Part shown: one piece after another, positions 45,299 to 53,692 of the stretch
How the letters are laid out: each line of letters opens with the position of its first letter
Numbering within the stretch: the first letter of the stretch is position 1
DNA from: Gordonia jinhuaensis
GTDB lineage: Bacteria > Actinomycetota > Actinomycetes > Mycobacteriales > Mycobacteriaceae
Direction: 5' to 3'
NCBI RefSeq assembly: GCF_014639795.1
Contig: NZ_BMGC01000012.1
Coordinates: 36,191 to 100,190 of the forward strand
DNA length: 64,000 nucleotides
Position numbers and translations under genes: made by a program
Notes under the pieces: model-generated
What the model was told of the DNA's origin: nothing
The model's database searches: none
Seen by the model: the letters and a program-made list of their open reading frames with translations, nothing else

Positions 45299-46534
45299 CT
45301 ATCCGCCCGAGTGCATCACCTCGGCGCCGGCGGGGACGGCGTCGTCGTCGGGATCGTCGAGCCACCCGTCGGGCAGTGCGACCTTCGCCGGTGATCCCTG
45401 TCGTCCGCGCGGGCCGTGCCCGTCGGAGGGGAAGGGGGCGTCGGCGGGCAGTGTCGACACCAGTTCGGCGAGCTCATCGACGGTGCGGACGAGCGACATC
45501 TGCGCACGGATCTGAGAACCGACCGGAAAACCGCGCAGGTACCAGGCGACGTGCTTGCGGATTTCCCGCATGCCCTTGTCCTCGCCGTGGTGATCGGCGA
45601 GCAACCGTCCGTGGCGGATGATGATCGCACCCACCTCGCCGAGGTTCGGCGAGGCCGGGGCCGGTGTGCCGTTGAGTTCGGCGCTCAGTTCGGCGAACAG
45701 CCACGGCCGTCCCAGACACCCACGGCCGACCACCACGCCGTCGCAACCGGTCTGGCGCATCATCGCCACGGCGTCGGGTGCTTCGAAGATGTCGCCGTTA
45801 CCGAGCACCGGTACCGACGTCACATGTTCCTTGAGTCGTGCGATCTCATCCCAGTTCGCCTCTCCGGAGTATCGCTGAGAGGCGGTACGAGCGTGTAGCG
45901 CAACAGCTTTTGCACCTTCCTCGGCGGCGATGCGGCCGGCGTCGAGATGTGTGTGGTGCTCGTCGTCGATACCCACGCGGAACTTCACGGTCACCGGGAT
46001 GTCGGTGCCTTCGGTGGCGCGCACGGCTGCAGCGACGATGTTGGCGAACAGACGCCGCTTGTAAGGGATCGCCGAACCGCCGCCCTTGCGGGTGACCTTG
46101 GGGACCGGGCAGCCGAAATTCATGTCGATGTGATCGGCGAGGTTCTCGTCGACGATCATCTTCGCTGCGGCATAGGTGTATTCGGGGTCGACAGTGTAGA
46201 GCTGCATCGACCTCGGATTCTCATCCGGACCGAAGGTGGTCATGTGCATCGTGGTGGGGTGGCGTTCCACCAACGCGCGTGCCGTCACCATCTCGCAGAC
46301 ATACAGACCTGACACCGTGCCGGTGCGTTCGAGCTCGAGTTCACGGCACAGCGTGCGGAAAGCGACGTTGGTGACCCCGGCCATCGGCGCCAGGACCACC
46401 GGGCTCGTCAGGTCGATCGACCCGATCGACAACGCAGGTGTCCGGGCGGGCGTGGTTGGCTGCTCGGATGCAGACGCGGCCCCGGTCTCGGGCAGCCGAC
46501 CAGGTGCGCTCGGACGCTCGATGATGGTGCTCAC
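45299..46534 (-). CDS. dusB: tRNA-dihydrouridine synthase
   Basis: A 411-residue flavin enzyme that reduces uridine to dihydrouridine in tRNA D-loops. The TIM barrel shows VLAPMAGVTNVAFR at the FMN site, MNFGCPVPKVTRKGGGSAI with the catalytic cysteine, and GCDGVVVGRGCLGRPWLF. The first 45 residues are a low-complexity extension. The GTG start has TACCCT 7 nt upstream (leaderless). Position matches Rv0823c. Confidence 0.92.
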   Translation of the reverse strand: MSTIIERPSAPGRLPETGAASASEQPTTPARTPALSIGSIDLTSPVVLAPMAGVTNVAFRTLCRELELERTGTVSGLYVCEMVTARALVERHPTTMHMTTFGPDENPRSMQLYTVDPEYTYAAAKMIVDENLADHIDMNFGCPVPKVTRKGGGSAIPYKRRLFANIVAAAVRATEGTDIPVTVKFRVGIDDEHHTHLDAGRIAAEEGAKAVALHARTASQRYSGEANWDEIARLKEHVTSVPVLGNGDIFEAPDAVAMMRQTGCDGVVVGRGCLGRPWLFAELSAELNGTPAPASPNLGEVGAIIIRHGRLLADHHGEDKGMREIRKHVAWYLRGFPVGSQIRAQMSLVRTVDELAELVSTLPADAPFPSDGHGPRGRQGSPAKVALPDGWLDDPDDDAVPAGAEVMHSGG

Positions 46535-46541
46535 CTGATCG

Positions 46542-46547
46542 AGGGTA
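46542..46547 (-). promoter_or_regulatory. -10 element of leaderless dus gene
   Basis: TACCCT on the minus strand, 7 nt before the GTG at 46534. Confidence 0.5.
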
Positions 46548-46652
46548 GAAGCCCACCGGGGTCAGGTGCCAATCGCCGGTATGACCCGAGCCGCAGCGCC
46601 GCCCGTAACGCCGCCGCGCGTGTCGAGGAGGACAGCGAGGGCAGCGGCCGTC

Positions 46653-47645
46653 TCAGGAGGCCTGGGCCTCGCGCTTCTTGGCCTCACGGGCCAGTGCGCG
46701 ATCGCGCATCTCCTCGAACCTGAGGGTGTCCTTCTCGAGCTTCTCGAGGAAGTCGGCGAGCTGGTCGCGAGCGGCCTCGCCCTTGGCGGTGAAGTCCTCG
46801 CGCTCGAAGACCTTCCATTTGCGCAGTACCGGCTGGACCACCTCTTCGAGGTGCTGTCGCAGGTCGTAGATACCGTGCTTGGCCATCAACACGCCGTGAC
46901 GGCGGAAGTTGGGCATGCCCGCGCCGGGCATCTGGAAGTTGGTCACGATGTCGGTGACCGCCTCCATGGTCTGGTCGGGCGCCACGTCGAGGGCGCTGCC
47001 GCAGATGTTGCGGTAGAAGATCATGTGCAGGTTCTCGTCGGCGGCGATGCGCTGGAGCATGCGGTCGGCGATGGGGTCGTTGCAGGCCTTGCCGGTGTTG
47101 CGGTGGCTCACACGTGTGGCGAGCTCCTGGAAGGTCACATAGGCCACCGAGTGCAGCAGACCCATCTGGCCGCCGTTGGCCTGGATCTCGGCCATGTGCT
47201 CGCCGGCCTGCGTCTCCGGGTTGAAGCCGTTGGTCATGTGCACCATGCGGTCGGCCTCGAGGGCGGCCGGGTCGACACCGCGGGTGACCACCAGGTAGTC
47301 GCGCATCACGATGCCGTGGCGGTTCTCCTCGGCGGTCCACCGACCCACCCAGTGGCCCCAGGCGCTGTCCATCGAGAAGTTCTCGGCGATCACCCGGTGG
47401 TAGGAGGGCAGGTTGTCCTCGGTGAGCAGGTTGGTGATCATCGCGGCCTTGGCGACCTCGTCGAGCTGCGACTGCTCGGGGTCGTAGTCGACACCGCCGA
47501 GCGCAGCGAAGTTGCGGCCCTCATCCCACGGCACGTAGTCGTGCGGGTTCCAGTTCTTCGCGATCGACAGGTGCCGATTGACGTTCTCTTCGGCCACCGG
47601 CGCGAGTTCGCGCAGGAGCTCAAGCTGGCTCAGCTCACGTGTCAT
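46653..47645 (-). CDS. desA1: Acyl-ACP desaturase, DesA1 type
   Basis: A 330-residue soluble diiron desaturase-like protein. The two ExxH iron motifs are EENRHG and DENLHM, spaced as in stearoyl-ACP desaturases. In mycobacteria DesA1 introduces double bonds into mycolic-acid precursors, and this supports a mycolate-making host. The ATG follows GAGGAAAGGT at a good distance; the frame is open upstream but that part is not gene-like. Position matches Rv0824c. Confidence 0.92.
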   Translation of the reverse strand: MTRELSQLELLRELAPVAEENVNRHLSIAKNWNPHDYVPWDEGRNFAALGGVDYDPEQSQLDEVAKAAMITNLLTEDNLPSYHRVIAENFSMDSAWGHWVGRWTAEENRHGIVMRDYLVVTRGVDPAALEADRMVHMTNGFNPETQAGEHMAEIQANGGQMGLLHSVAYVTFQELATRVSHRNTGKACNDPIADRMLQRIAADENLHMIFYRNICGSALDVAPDQTMEAVTDIVTNFQMPGAGMPNFRRHGVLMAKHGIYDLRQHLEEVVQPVLRKWKVFEREDFTAKGEAARDQLADFLEKLEKDTLRFEEMRDRALAREAKKREAQAS

Positions 47646-47964
47646 GGATCGACCTTTCCTCGGAGCGTGACGGTAACGAGGGTACGTCATGGCGCTGACG
47701 GTCCCAAGGGGAAACTTACGGTGCAGTAGCTTTTCACGAAGGGTGGCGGCCTCGTCGGACGCGCGCACGTGTGCGGTGTGTGAAAGGCTCCCCCTCGATC
47801 ATCGCCGGGGAGGCCGAAATGGCACCATTATCCCCGGTTTTGTGAGCTATATCCCTGTGCTTTACCCCTCGTGAGCGGTGTTCACGCACTACGAGGGGGG
47901 TTTCGGCGGGGAGCCGTGGTCGGCACACGACTCGGCTGGGGGCGGTGCGAGGGGGAGGAAGACA
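47646..47964. promoter_or_regulatory. Intergenic region between desA1 and the kinase gene
   Basis: A 319-bp divergent control region. It holds an inverted repeat CCCCTCGT (47865-47872) with ACGAGGGG (47891-47898), enclosing GTGA/TCAC half-sites (47871-47874 and 47881-47884). A TATATC hexamer lies about 47848-47853. The nested palindrome 67 nt before the kinase start is a candidate operator. No other gene is seen. Confidence 0.45.
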
Positions 47965-49899
47965 GTGTCGTCAGGGCTGGACACGGGGCAGCGGATCGCC
48001 GGGTACGAGGTGGTCTCCGAACTGGGGCGCGGCGGAATGGGATCGGTGTATGTGGTCCGGCATCCGCGGCTGCCGCGCACCGACGCGCTGAAGGTGCTGC
48101 ACGAGGGCTTCGGCGACGATCCCGATCTGGTCGCGCGATTCACCCGCGAGGGCGACGTGTTGGCCTCCCTCGATCACCCCAACATCGTCACGGTCTTCGA
48201 CCGGGGGATGGACGACGGGCGATTGTGGATCGCGATGGAGTATGTACCCGGAGTCGACGCTGGGCGGCTGTGCTCGGCGGGTCCGGTCCGTCCGCAGATC
48301 GTCGCCGACGTGATCTCCGGTGTCGCCGCGGGACTCGACTTCGCCCATCGGCGCGGGATCGTCCACCGGGATGTGAAGCCGGCGAACATCGTCGCCACAC
48401 CGGGCGGCCAGCAGGGGCGACCGGCGGAGGTCAAGCTCACCGACTTCGGGATCGCCGGCATCTTCGGCGAGACGGTCACCGCACCCGGACACGACCCGGG
48501 TGAACCCGGCGCCAGCCAGACGGTCGGCACGCTGCGCTACGCCGCCCCCGAACAGATCTCGGGTGGACCGACCGACCACCGCGTCGATGTGTACGGACTC
48601 GGCGTCACCGCCTACGAGATGCTGACCGGCGGATTGCCCTTCTCGGCGACCGATCATCAATCGCTGATGGCAGCCCATCTGATCGCCGACGTGCCGCCGG
48701 CATCGTCGAGATGCCCCTACCTCGGTGAGCGTGTCGATCGGGTGCTCGCACGCGCGATGGCCAAAGCCCCCGCCGATCGATATGCCACCTGCGGTGAATT
48801 CGCTACGGAGCTGTCTGCAGCGCTGGCCGGGGTGCCGGCCACCTCGACAGGCGTTGCCGACGCAGCGATGCGCCCCGCCGGCGCGCCGGGCAGCACTGCT
48901 GCGGTGAGCGGCGGTCCGGGCGGCAACGGTCTGGGCGGCAACAATTCGGGCGGCAACAATTCGGGTGGCAACGGTGCGGGATTTGCCGGGTCCGGTCGCG
49001 ATCCCCTCGGCGACAACGGGTGGGAACGCACAGAGCAGATTCGTCCTACGCCCGCCACACCCGCGCGTGAGGTGCCGTTCTCGGCACCGGAACGCCGATC
49101 CCGGATTCCCGCGTGGATACCGCTGGTCGCCGCAGCGGTGGTCGCGGCCGTGGTGGGTGCCGTCGTCGCGGTGAGCGTGGGTGGGGACGAGCAGCCCGCC
49201 GCACTCGCCGCCCCGGGCGCACCCACGGCGGCGATCGACGGTGATGCGTTGACGCTGTCGTGGAAGCCGGTCACCGATGCCACGAGCTATGAGGTCCGAT
49301 CCGACGAGGGGGTCGTCTACTCCGGGTCGCAGACCTCGGTGCGCCAGCAACTTCCGCTGCCGGGCACCCACCGTTACTCGGTTGCCGCCCGATCGGCCGA
49401 CCGGGCGGGATCGGACTACGGGGCGCAGTCCGCGCCGGTGACCGTCGACGAGGGGTGGGGTGCGCTCACCGGTCTGGTCGGGCTGATGCCGGCGCTGCTG
49501 CCTGCGACGCCGACCGCCGCAGGCTTCGGCGGCATGCACTGCACCGGACTCGAGGGGTCCACCGATCCGGCCAATCCTGTTGCCGGACAGATGTTCTGCA
49601 ACGGTGCCGGTCGTAACACCGCCGGCCTCGGCCCCGCCGACTCGGTCACCGTCGCCGCATACGCCGATCGCGCGACGCGCGACAAGGCACTCGCCTCGAC
49701 CCTGTTCCGGACACCGTCGGCGCGCGTCACCACGGTCCAGCGCCATCCTGCCCGCGTGTTCTGGAAGAACGTGCGCGGGGGAGGTCTCGCCTATCTGGTG
49801 TTCGACGACAACGAACGAGCAGGTGTGGTGATCACCGTCTCGGTCACGCGGCGAGACGGTGTGGCAGCGAAGAACACGACGATGCGGATGCCGGTATGA
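47965..49899 (+). CDS. Transmembrane Ser/Thr protein kinase with FN3-like ectodomain
   Basis: A 644-residue receptor kinase. The kinase domain spans about 14-290: glycine loop GRGGMGSV (21-28), K43, HRDVKPAN with catalytic D136, DFG at 160-162 and APE at 194-196. A Gly/Asn-rich linker follows, then one helix (about 383-407, IPLVAAAVVAAVVGAVVAVS). The outer part begins with an FN3-like unit (LTLSWKPVTDATSYEVRSDE) and ends in a unit with two cysteines (MHC, MFC). The GTG at 47965 follows GGGGGAGGAAGACA. Its stop overlaps the next gene, whose ectodomain is similar. PknB-like PASTA repeats are absent. Confidence 0.88.
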   Translation: MSSGLDTGQRIAGYEVVSELGRGGMGSVYVVRHPRLPRTDALKVLHEGFGDDPDLVARFTREGDVLASLDHPNIVTVFDRGMDDGRLWIAMEYVPGVDAGRLCSAGPVRPQIVADVISGVAAGLDFAHRRGIVHRDVKPANIVATPGGQQGRPAEVKLTDFGIAGIFGETVTAPGHDPGEPGASQTVGTLRYAAPEQISGGPTDHRVDVYGLGVTAYEMLTGGLPFSATDHQSLMAAHLIADVPPASSRCPYLGERVDRVLARAMAKAPADRYATCGEFATELSAALAGVPATSTGVADAAMRPAGAPGSTAAVSGGPGGNGLGGNNSGGNNSGGNGAGFAGSGRDPLGDNGWERTEQIRPTPATPAREVPFSAPERRSRIPAWIPLVAAAVVAAVVGAVVAVSVGGDEQPAALAAPGAPTAAIDGDALTLSWKPVTDATSYEVRSDEGVVYSGSQTSVRQQLPLPGTHRYSVAARSADRAGSDYGAQSAPVTVDEGWGALTGLVGLMPALLPATPTAAGFGGMHCTGLEGSTDPANPVAGQMFCNGAGRNTAGLGPADSVTVAAYADRATRDKALASTLFRTPSARVTTVQRHPARVFWKNVRGGGLAYLVFDDNERAGVVITVSVTRRDGVAAKNTTMRMPV

Positions 49900-50852
49900 G
49901 CAAGAAATCGACGATGATGTACTCGGTCACCGCCGAGATGGAACCCGCTCGGTCACTGCGTGGCGGCGGAAACGGCGGTGGCACACGCGGTCTGAAGTGG
50001 CCGGTGCTCGCCGGGGCGGTCATCGTCGCGGCGATCGTGGGGATCCTGATGTATCTGGTGGTCCACTCGTTCGTCGGCGAGGACACGCCCGCCGCGGCCG
50101 GTGTCCCCTCGGCGCCCACGGTCACCGCGACCGCCGATCACGTGGCGATCTCGTGGAAATCGGTGTCGGGTGCGCAGGGCTATGTGGTCAGCCGTGATGG
50201 TCAGGTGATCTACCGCTCCACGAAGTCGGGCGATGACACGACCCGTTTCGACGATTACTCGGCCACTGCGGGAGAGCACACCTACACGGTGTCGGCCATC
50301 GGTGACGATGATCGCCTGTCGGCGGCGTCGGCCGGCGAGAAGGCAACCGCGCCACAGGGTTACGGAGAGATCGCGCCACTGATGCGGCGACTGGGCACCC
50401 TCTTGCCCACGGCGCCGGGGGGGACCGGATTCGACGACATGCGCTGCGTGGTCCGCCGCGCACCGGTGGTGGGTGCTGATCAGTCGGGTGCGCAGAGCAC
50501 CGCGCGGCTCGTCTGTGATTCGCCCAAGTCTGATTCGCCCAAGTCTGATTCGCCCAAGTCCGATTCGCCGAAGTCGCAGACTCATCCGCCGCTCACCTGG
50601 TACGTGGACTTCTGGGACAGCTCCAAGGCGCGCGACCTGGCGGTGCCGTCGTTTGCGCCGGGTGCCACGAAAGTCACATGGGCGCATGGTGATGCCTATC
50701 AGGTGGCGCCACAGGGCACGTCGGATCTGATGCTGACGTTCTCCGATCCGGACCGGTCGGCGATCAGCATCCTGCTCAATTCTGATCCGAATGCGCTGTG
50801 GGCGCCGAAGGATCTGCTCGACTACGCGAATTCGCTGCCCGTCGGCAGATGA
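49896..50852 (+). CDS. Membrane protein with ectodomain paralogous to the upstream kinase
   Basis: A 318-residue single-pass protein. The cytosolic tail (about 32 residues) is Ser/Thr-rich (MSKKSTMMYSVTAEM), followed by a helix at about 33-59. The outside part mirrors the kinase: FN3-like unit (VAISWKSVSGAQGYVVSRDG vs LTLSWKPVTDATSYEVRSDE), then LLPTAPGGTGFDDMRC vs LLPATPTAAGFGGMHC, two cysteines and a similar C-terminal strand set. It has no kinase domain. It is coupled to the kinase by an ATGA overlap. It may be a co-receptor, decoy or substrate; this is inference. It carries four SPKSD repeats. Confidence 0.7.
   Translation: MSKKSTMMYSVTAEMEPARSLRGGGNGGGTRGLKWPVLAGAVIVAAIVGILMYLVVHSFVGEDTPAAAGVPSAPTVTATADHVAISWKSVSGAQGYVVSRDGQVIYRSTKSGDDTTRFDDYSATAGEHTYTVSAIGDDDRLSAASAGEKATAPQGYGEIAPLMRRLGTLLPTAPGGTGFDDMRCVVRRAPVVGADQSGAQSTARLVCDSPKSDSPKSDSPKSDSPKSQTHPPLTWYVDFWDSSKARDLAVPSFAPGATKVTWAHGDAYQVAPQGTSDLMLTFSDPDRSAISILLNSDPNALWAPKDLLDYANSLPVGR
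50517..50576 (+). repeat. Four tandem 15-nt repeats coding DSPKS
   Basis: The unit GATTCGCCCAAGTCT occurs four times in frame; the last copy has changes. It lies in the ectodomain of the kinase partner between the two conserved halves. Confidence 0.88.
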
Positions 50853-50922
50853 TCGGTGCGGCGGTGTGCGATGGTCTGGGCATGCGGTGTTGCCCCAGAA
50901 CGGTTCTGCGACTCAGCTGGGA

Positions 50923-51471
50923 TCAGTAGCGTGTGACGCACACGGTGACCGGGGGCCGCTCCCACCAGTACGACCACTGATGTGACGTGCACAACCGGGA
51001 CTGTCTGGCTCCCTGGTGGACTGAACGCACCCGCATGCTGCCTGCTGATCCGCATGCCGCCGGGGCGATCCAGGCGTTGTCGGTGGGCCGGGTGTAGCAG
51101 CCGTCGGTGATCAGATCGACCACCAGACACAGCGTGTGGCCGTCGGAGTGCAGCTGTGACACGCCCACCGCGCAGGAGTCGCCGGCGCCACCCACTGCAA
51201 CCACCGCATACGGTGCCTGCGACGTGCGGCAGGTCGCGCGCTCGAATCGCCGGTCGACCACCGCGCCGCAGTCACCCACTCCCACAGCGGCGTCGGCGTC
51301 CGACGCGATGGGCGAGGAGTCGGGGGCGGAGATGCGCGTGTCCTCGGAACCGCTTGCCCGCTGCGACAGGGTGACAGCGCAGAAGATCGCGGTGGCGACC
51401 ACCACGGCCACAGTCGCGACGAACCAGGGGACCGGTGATCGGTTCCCCTGGTTCGTGTGACTGTCGGCCAT
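50923..51471 (-). CDS. LppU-like cysteine-rich membrane/secreted protein
   Basis: A 182-residue protein beginning MADSHTNQGNRSPVPWFVAT, with one helix at about 14-36 and then an exported part. The order VGDCGAVVDRRFERATC, YAVVAV, C, TLCLVVDL resembles the LppU/SCO5742-type family, whose function is unknown. A further Cys-rich region follows (GCYTRPT, AACGSAG, RLCTSH, VTVCVTRY). It converges on the kinase partner gene, and such proteins often lie near actinobacterial receptor kinases, but a link is only suggested. A G9 tract near the start codon may influence translation. Confidence 0.62.
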   Translation of the reverse strand: MADSHTNQGNRSPVPWFVATVAVVVATAIFCAVTLSQRASGSEDTRISAPDSSPIASDADAAVGVGDCGAVVDRRFERATCRTSQAPYAVVAVGGAGDSCAVGVSQLHSDGHTLCLVVDLITDGCYTRPTDNAWIAPAACGSAGSMRVRSVHQGARQSRLCTSHQWSYWWERPPVTVCVTRY

Positions 51472-51479
51472 TCCGTGTT

Positions 51480-51488
51480 CCCCCCCCC
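51480..51488 (-). repeat. Nine-base C/G homopolymer just upstream of the LppU-like start
   Basis: C9 on the plus strand (G9 in the transcript) ends 9 nt before the ATG. It overlaps the ribosome-site position. Confidence 0.6.
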
Positions 51489-51538
51489 GCGTGCGCGCTG
51501 GTGCGTGAAGGTATTCCAGCACAGCGCACATCGACCAG

Positions 51539-51572
51539 CCCGACCAGCCGTCGCGGACGGCGACTGGTCGGG
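51539..51572 (-). terminator. Hairpin after ohr
   Basis: CCCGACCAG...CTGGTCGGG forms a 9-bp stem extended by several further pairs. It lies 68 nt past the ohr stop on the minus strand and lacks a T-run. Confidence 0.55.
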
Positions 51573-51639
51573 CGGGATCAACGCGGGATCATATCGTGGC
51601 CATGTGGCGTCGACCTGGCCGTTCTGTCTGTCGCCGGCG

Positions 51640-52062
<423 letters not shown>

Positions 52063-52110
52063 GGTGACTCCTTGTGGTTGATGGATGAGAGTTCGGGTGG
52101 TCATGCGTGT

Positions 52111-52596
52111 CTACGTGCGGGCAACTGTCTTGTGCCGCAGGACATTCGTGAGACGGTTGAGTGCATCGCGAAGCTCTTCGAGCTCATCGACGGTGAACTC
52201 ATCGCCGTCGTGCGACGGTTCGGCGTCGAGCGGTGTGTCGGCCGTGATGGCTGCCGCCACCACGCAACCGGCGCGCATCCGCATCTGCGCTCCGGACTCG
52301 GTGAGCGACACCAGAACCGAGCGCTCGTCCTCGGCCGAACGCGCGCGCTCGATCAGTCCGAGGGTCTGGAGACGCTTGAGAAGCGGGGACAGTGTCCCGG
52401 AATCCAGTGCGAGACGGTCACCAATCTGGCTGACCGTCACGTCACCGTCGGCCTCCCACAGCACGAGCATGACCAGATACTGCGGATAGGTGAGCCCGAG
52501 TTCCTGCAGCCCGGGACGTTCGGCGGCCGTGATCGCTCGCGAGGCCGAATACAGGGCGAAGCACAGGTGCTCGTCGAGGCTGGGTGGTGTGCTCAC
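52111..52596 (-). CDS. ohrR: MarR-family organic peroxide sensor OhrR
   Basis: A 161-residue winged-helix repressor. C12 in DEHLCFALYSASR is the peroxide-sensing cysteine position of OhrR. The DNA-binding wing reads LLKRLQTLGLIERARSAEDERSVLVSLT. Oxidation of C12 should release it from DNA and induce ohr. A GTG at 52596 is chosen because TACCGT lies 7 nt upstream (leaderless); a further in-frame start 21 nt upstream is less likely. Two palindromic operators lie just beyond the -10. Confidence 0.9.
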   Translation of the reverse strand: MSTPPSLDEHLCFALYSASRAITAAERPGLQELGLTYPQYLVMLVLWEADGDVTVSQIGDRLALDSGTLSPLLKRLQTLGLIERARSAEDERSVLVSLTESGAQMRMRAGCVVAAAITADTPLDAEPSHDGDEFTVDELEELRDALNRLTNVLRHKTVART

Positions 52597-52603
52597 AGAA
52601 AAG

Positions 52604-52609
52604 ACGGTA
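52604..52609 (-). promoter_or_regulatory. -10 element of leaderless ohrR
   Basis: TACCGT on the minus strand, 7 nt before the GTG at 52596. Confidence 0.5.
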
Positions 52610-52611
52610 TC

Positions 52612-52643
52612 GCACAATCAGATTGTGCACAACCTAATTGTGC
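52612..52643. promoter_or_regulatory. Two overlapping palindromic OhrR-type operators
   Basis: GCACAATcagATTGTGC (52612-52628) and GCACAAcctaaTTGTGC (52627-52643) overlap by 2 bp and lie directly upstream of the ohrR -10. Binding would block the promoter of the ohrR-ohr transcript. Confidence 0.75.
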
Positions 52644-52692
52644 GAAACTCAGTGTCTCGTAGCGTTGAGGGACGGTGACCGGGGAGATGCGA

Positions 52693-52857
52693 TCAGGCGG
52701 CGTCGTCGGCACTGATGCCGGCGCCCGGGCGCAGTTCTTCCGGATAAGGGGGACGCGCGTGATCCTCGGCGTTGTAGGTGCAGCCGGGGCCGTAGGTGTG
52801 GGGGCCGCTGCACTGGTCGGGGACCGGCGTGGGTCGTCCCCAGATGTAATTGCTCAT
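52693..52857 (-). CDS. Short protein of unknown function (54 aa)
   Basis: The frame begins MSNYIWGRPTPVPDQCSGPH and continues TYGPGCTYNAEDHARPPYPE, then ELRPGAGISADDAA. It is Pro/Tyr/Gly-rich with two cysteines and no hydrophobic helix. GGAG lies 8 nt before the ATG, and the frame has clear coding character. It is below common length limits. It is co-directional with ohrR, but its stop is 50 bp from the operators, so it is probably transcribed separately. I do not recognise it. Confidence 0.6.
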   Translation of the reverse strand: MSNYIWGRPTPVPDQCSGPHTYGPGCTYNAEDHARPPYPEELRPGAGISADDAA

Positions 52858-52997
52858 GGGTTGTGCTCCGCATCGTCCGGTGGAGCCCGACGCCCACGGT
52901 GGTGCCGGATTGCCTGGTGGGAAGTATTCCTGTCCATTGGGTCAGTTGGCGACCTGACGAAACGGGCATCACCGGACATAAGGTGGTGAGAGACGGG

Positions 52998-53603
52998 TCA
53001 CAACCGCCGATCTGCCGGAATGTGCGCCGGATCGACCAGATCGCGCAGGACCGCCAGATCGGTCTCATCCAGTGCGCGATCCGTGGCGAGGATGCGGCAC
53101 CAGATGGTGCCGAACACGAGGTCGGCAATCAGGTCGTCGGACATCTGCTCGGGGGCGTCACCGCGAGCGCGGGCACGCGCGACGATCTCGGTGAGCGCCG
53201 CGCGGCGCTTGTCCAGGAATCCGTCCCGGAAGCGCAGTGCGAACTGCGGGTCGAATTGCGACTCGGCCATCAGGCTGCGGAGAGCCGGGGTCACGCCGGG
53301 GATGGCGAGGAGGGTGAACGAATCGCGGAGGAACTCGTCGAGTTCGTCCCGATAGGCCCCGCGGTCGGCCACCGACACTCGCAACTGCGCCTTGGTGGCG
53401 AGTGCCTCCAACAGGACATCGGCCTTGGTCGGCCACCAGCGGTAGACGGTCTGCTTACCCACGCCGGCGCGTGCAGCGATCCCTTCGATGGTCAGGTTCC
53501 GATATCCCTCGTCACGGGTCAGTTCGAAGGCTGCGGTCAGGATCGCCATTCGCGAGTGCTCGCTGCGTTTGGGGCCGCGTCTGACCGGATCGGATGTCGG
53601 CAT
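52998..53603 (-). CDS. TetR/AcrR-family transcriptional regulator
   Basis: A 201-residue repressor. The HTH lies at about residues 19-65 (AILTAAFELTRDEGYRNLTI, ARAGVGKQTVYRWWPTKADV). The ligand domain follows and shows no recognisable effector type. The ATG has TAGTCT 6 nt upstream (leaderless). It is divergent from an SDR gene, with two inverted similar sites between them, so it is inferred to control that gene and itself. Confidence 0.88.
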   Translation of the reverse strand: MPTSDPVRRGPKRSEHSRMAILTAAFELTRDEGYRNLTIEGIAARAGVGKQTVYRWWPTKADVLLEALATKAQLRVSVADRGAYRDELDEFLRDSFTLLAIPGVTPALRSLMAESQFDPQFALRFRDGFLDKRRAALTEIVARARARGDAPEQMSDDLIADLVFGTIWCRILATDRALDETDLAVLRDLVDPAHIPADRRL

Positions 53604-53609
53604 GTGCCC

Positions 53610-53615
53610 AGACTA
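53610..53615 (-). promoter_or_regulatory. -10 element of leaderless TetR gene
   Basis: TAGTCT on the minus strand, 6 nt before the ATG at 53603. Confidence 0.5.
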
Positions 53616-53619
53616 ACAA

Positions 53620-53678
53620 AGCGAGACGCGACGGACCGCTTTTCGGCTATGGTGAATAACGAACCGTCACGTCTCGCG
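53620..53678. promoter_or_regulatory. Pair of inverted operator-like sites between TetR and SDR genes
   Basis: GCGAGACGCGACGG (from 53621) is mirrored by CCGTCACGTCTCGC (ending 53677), one substitution apart. The copies are separated by about 29 bp and flank the SDR promoter region (a TATGGT hexamer at about 53648). Confidence 0.5.
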
Positions 53679-53692
53679 AAAGAGGTGGAGTC

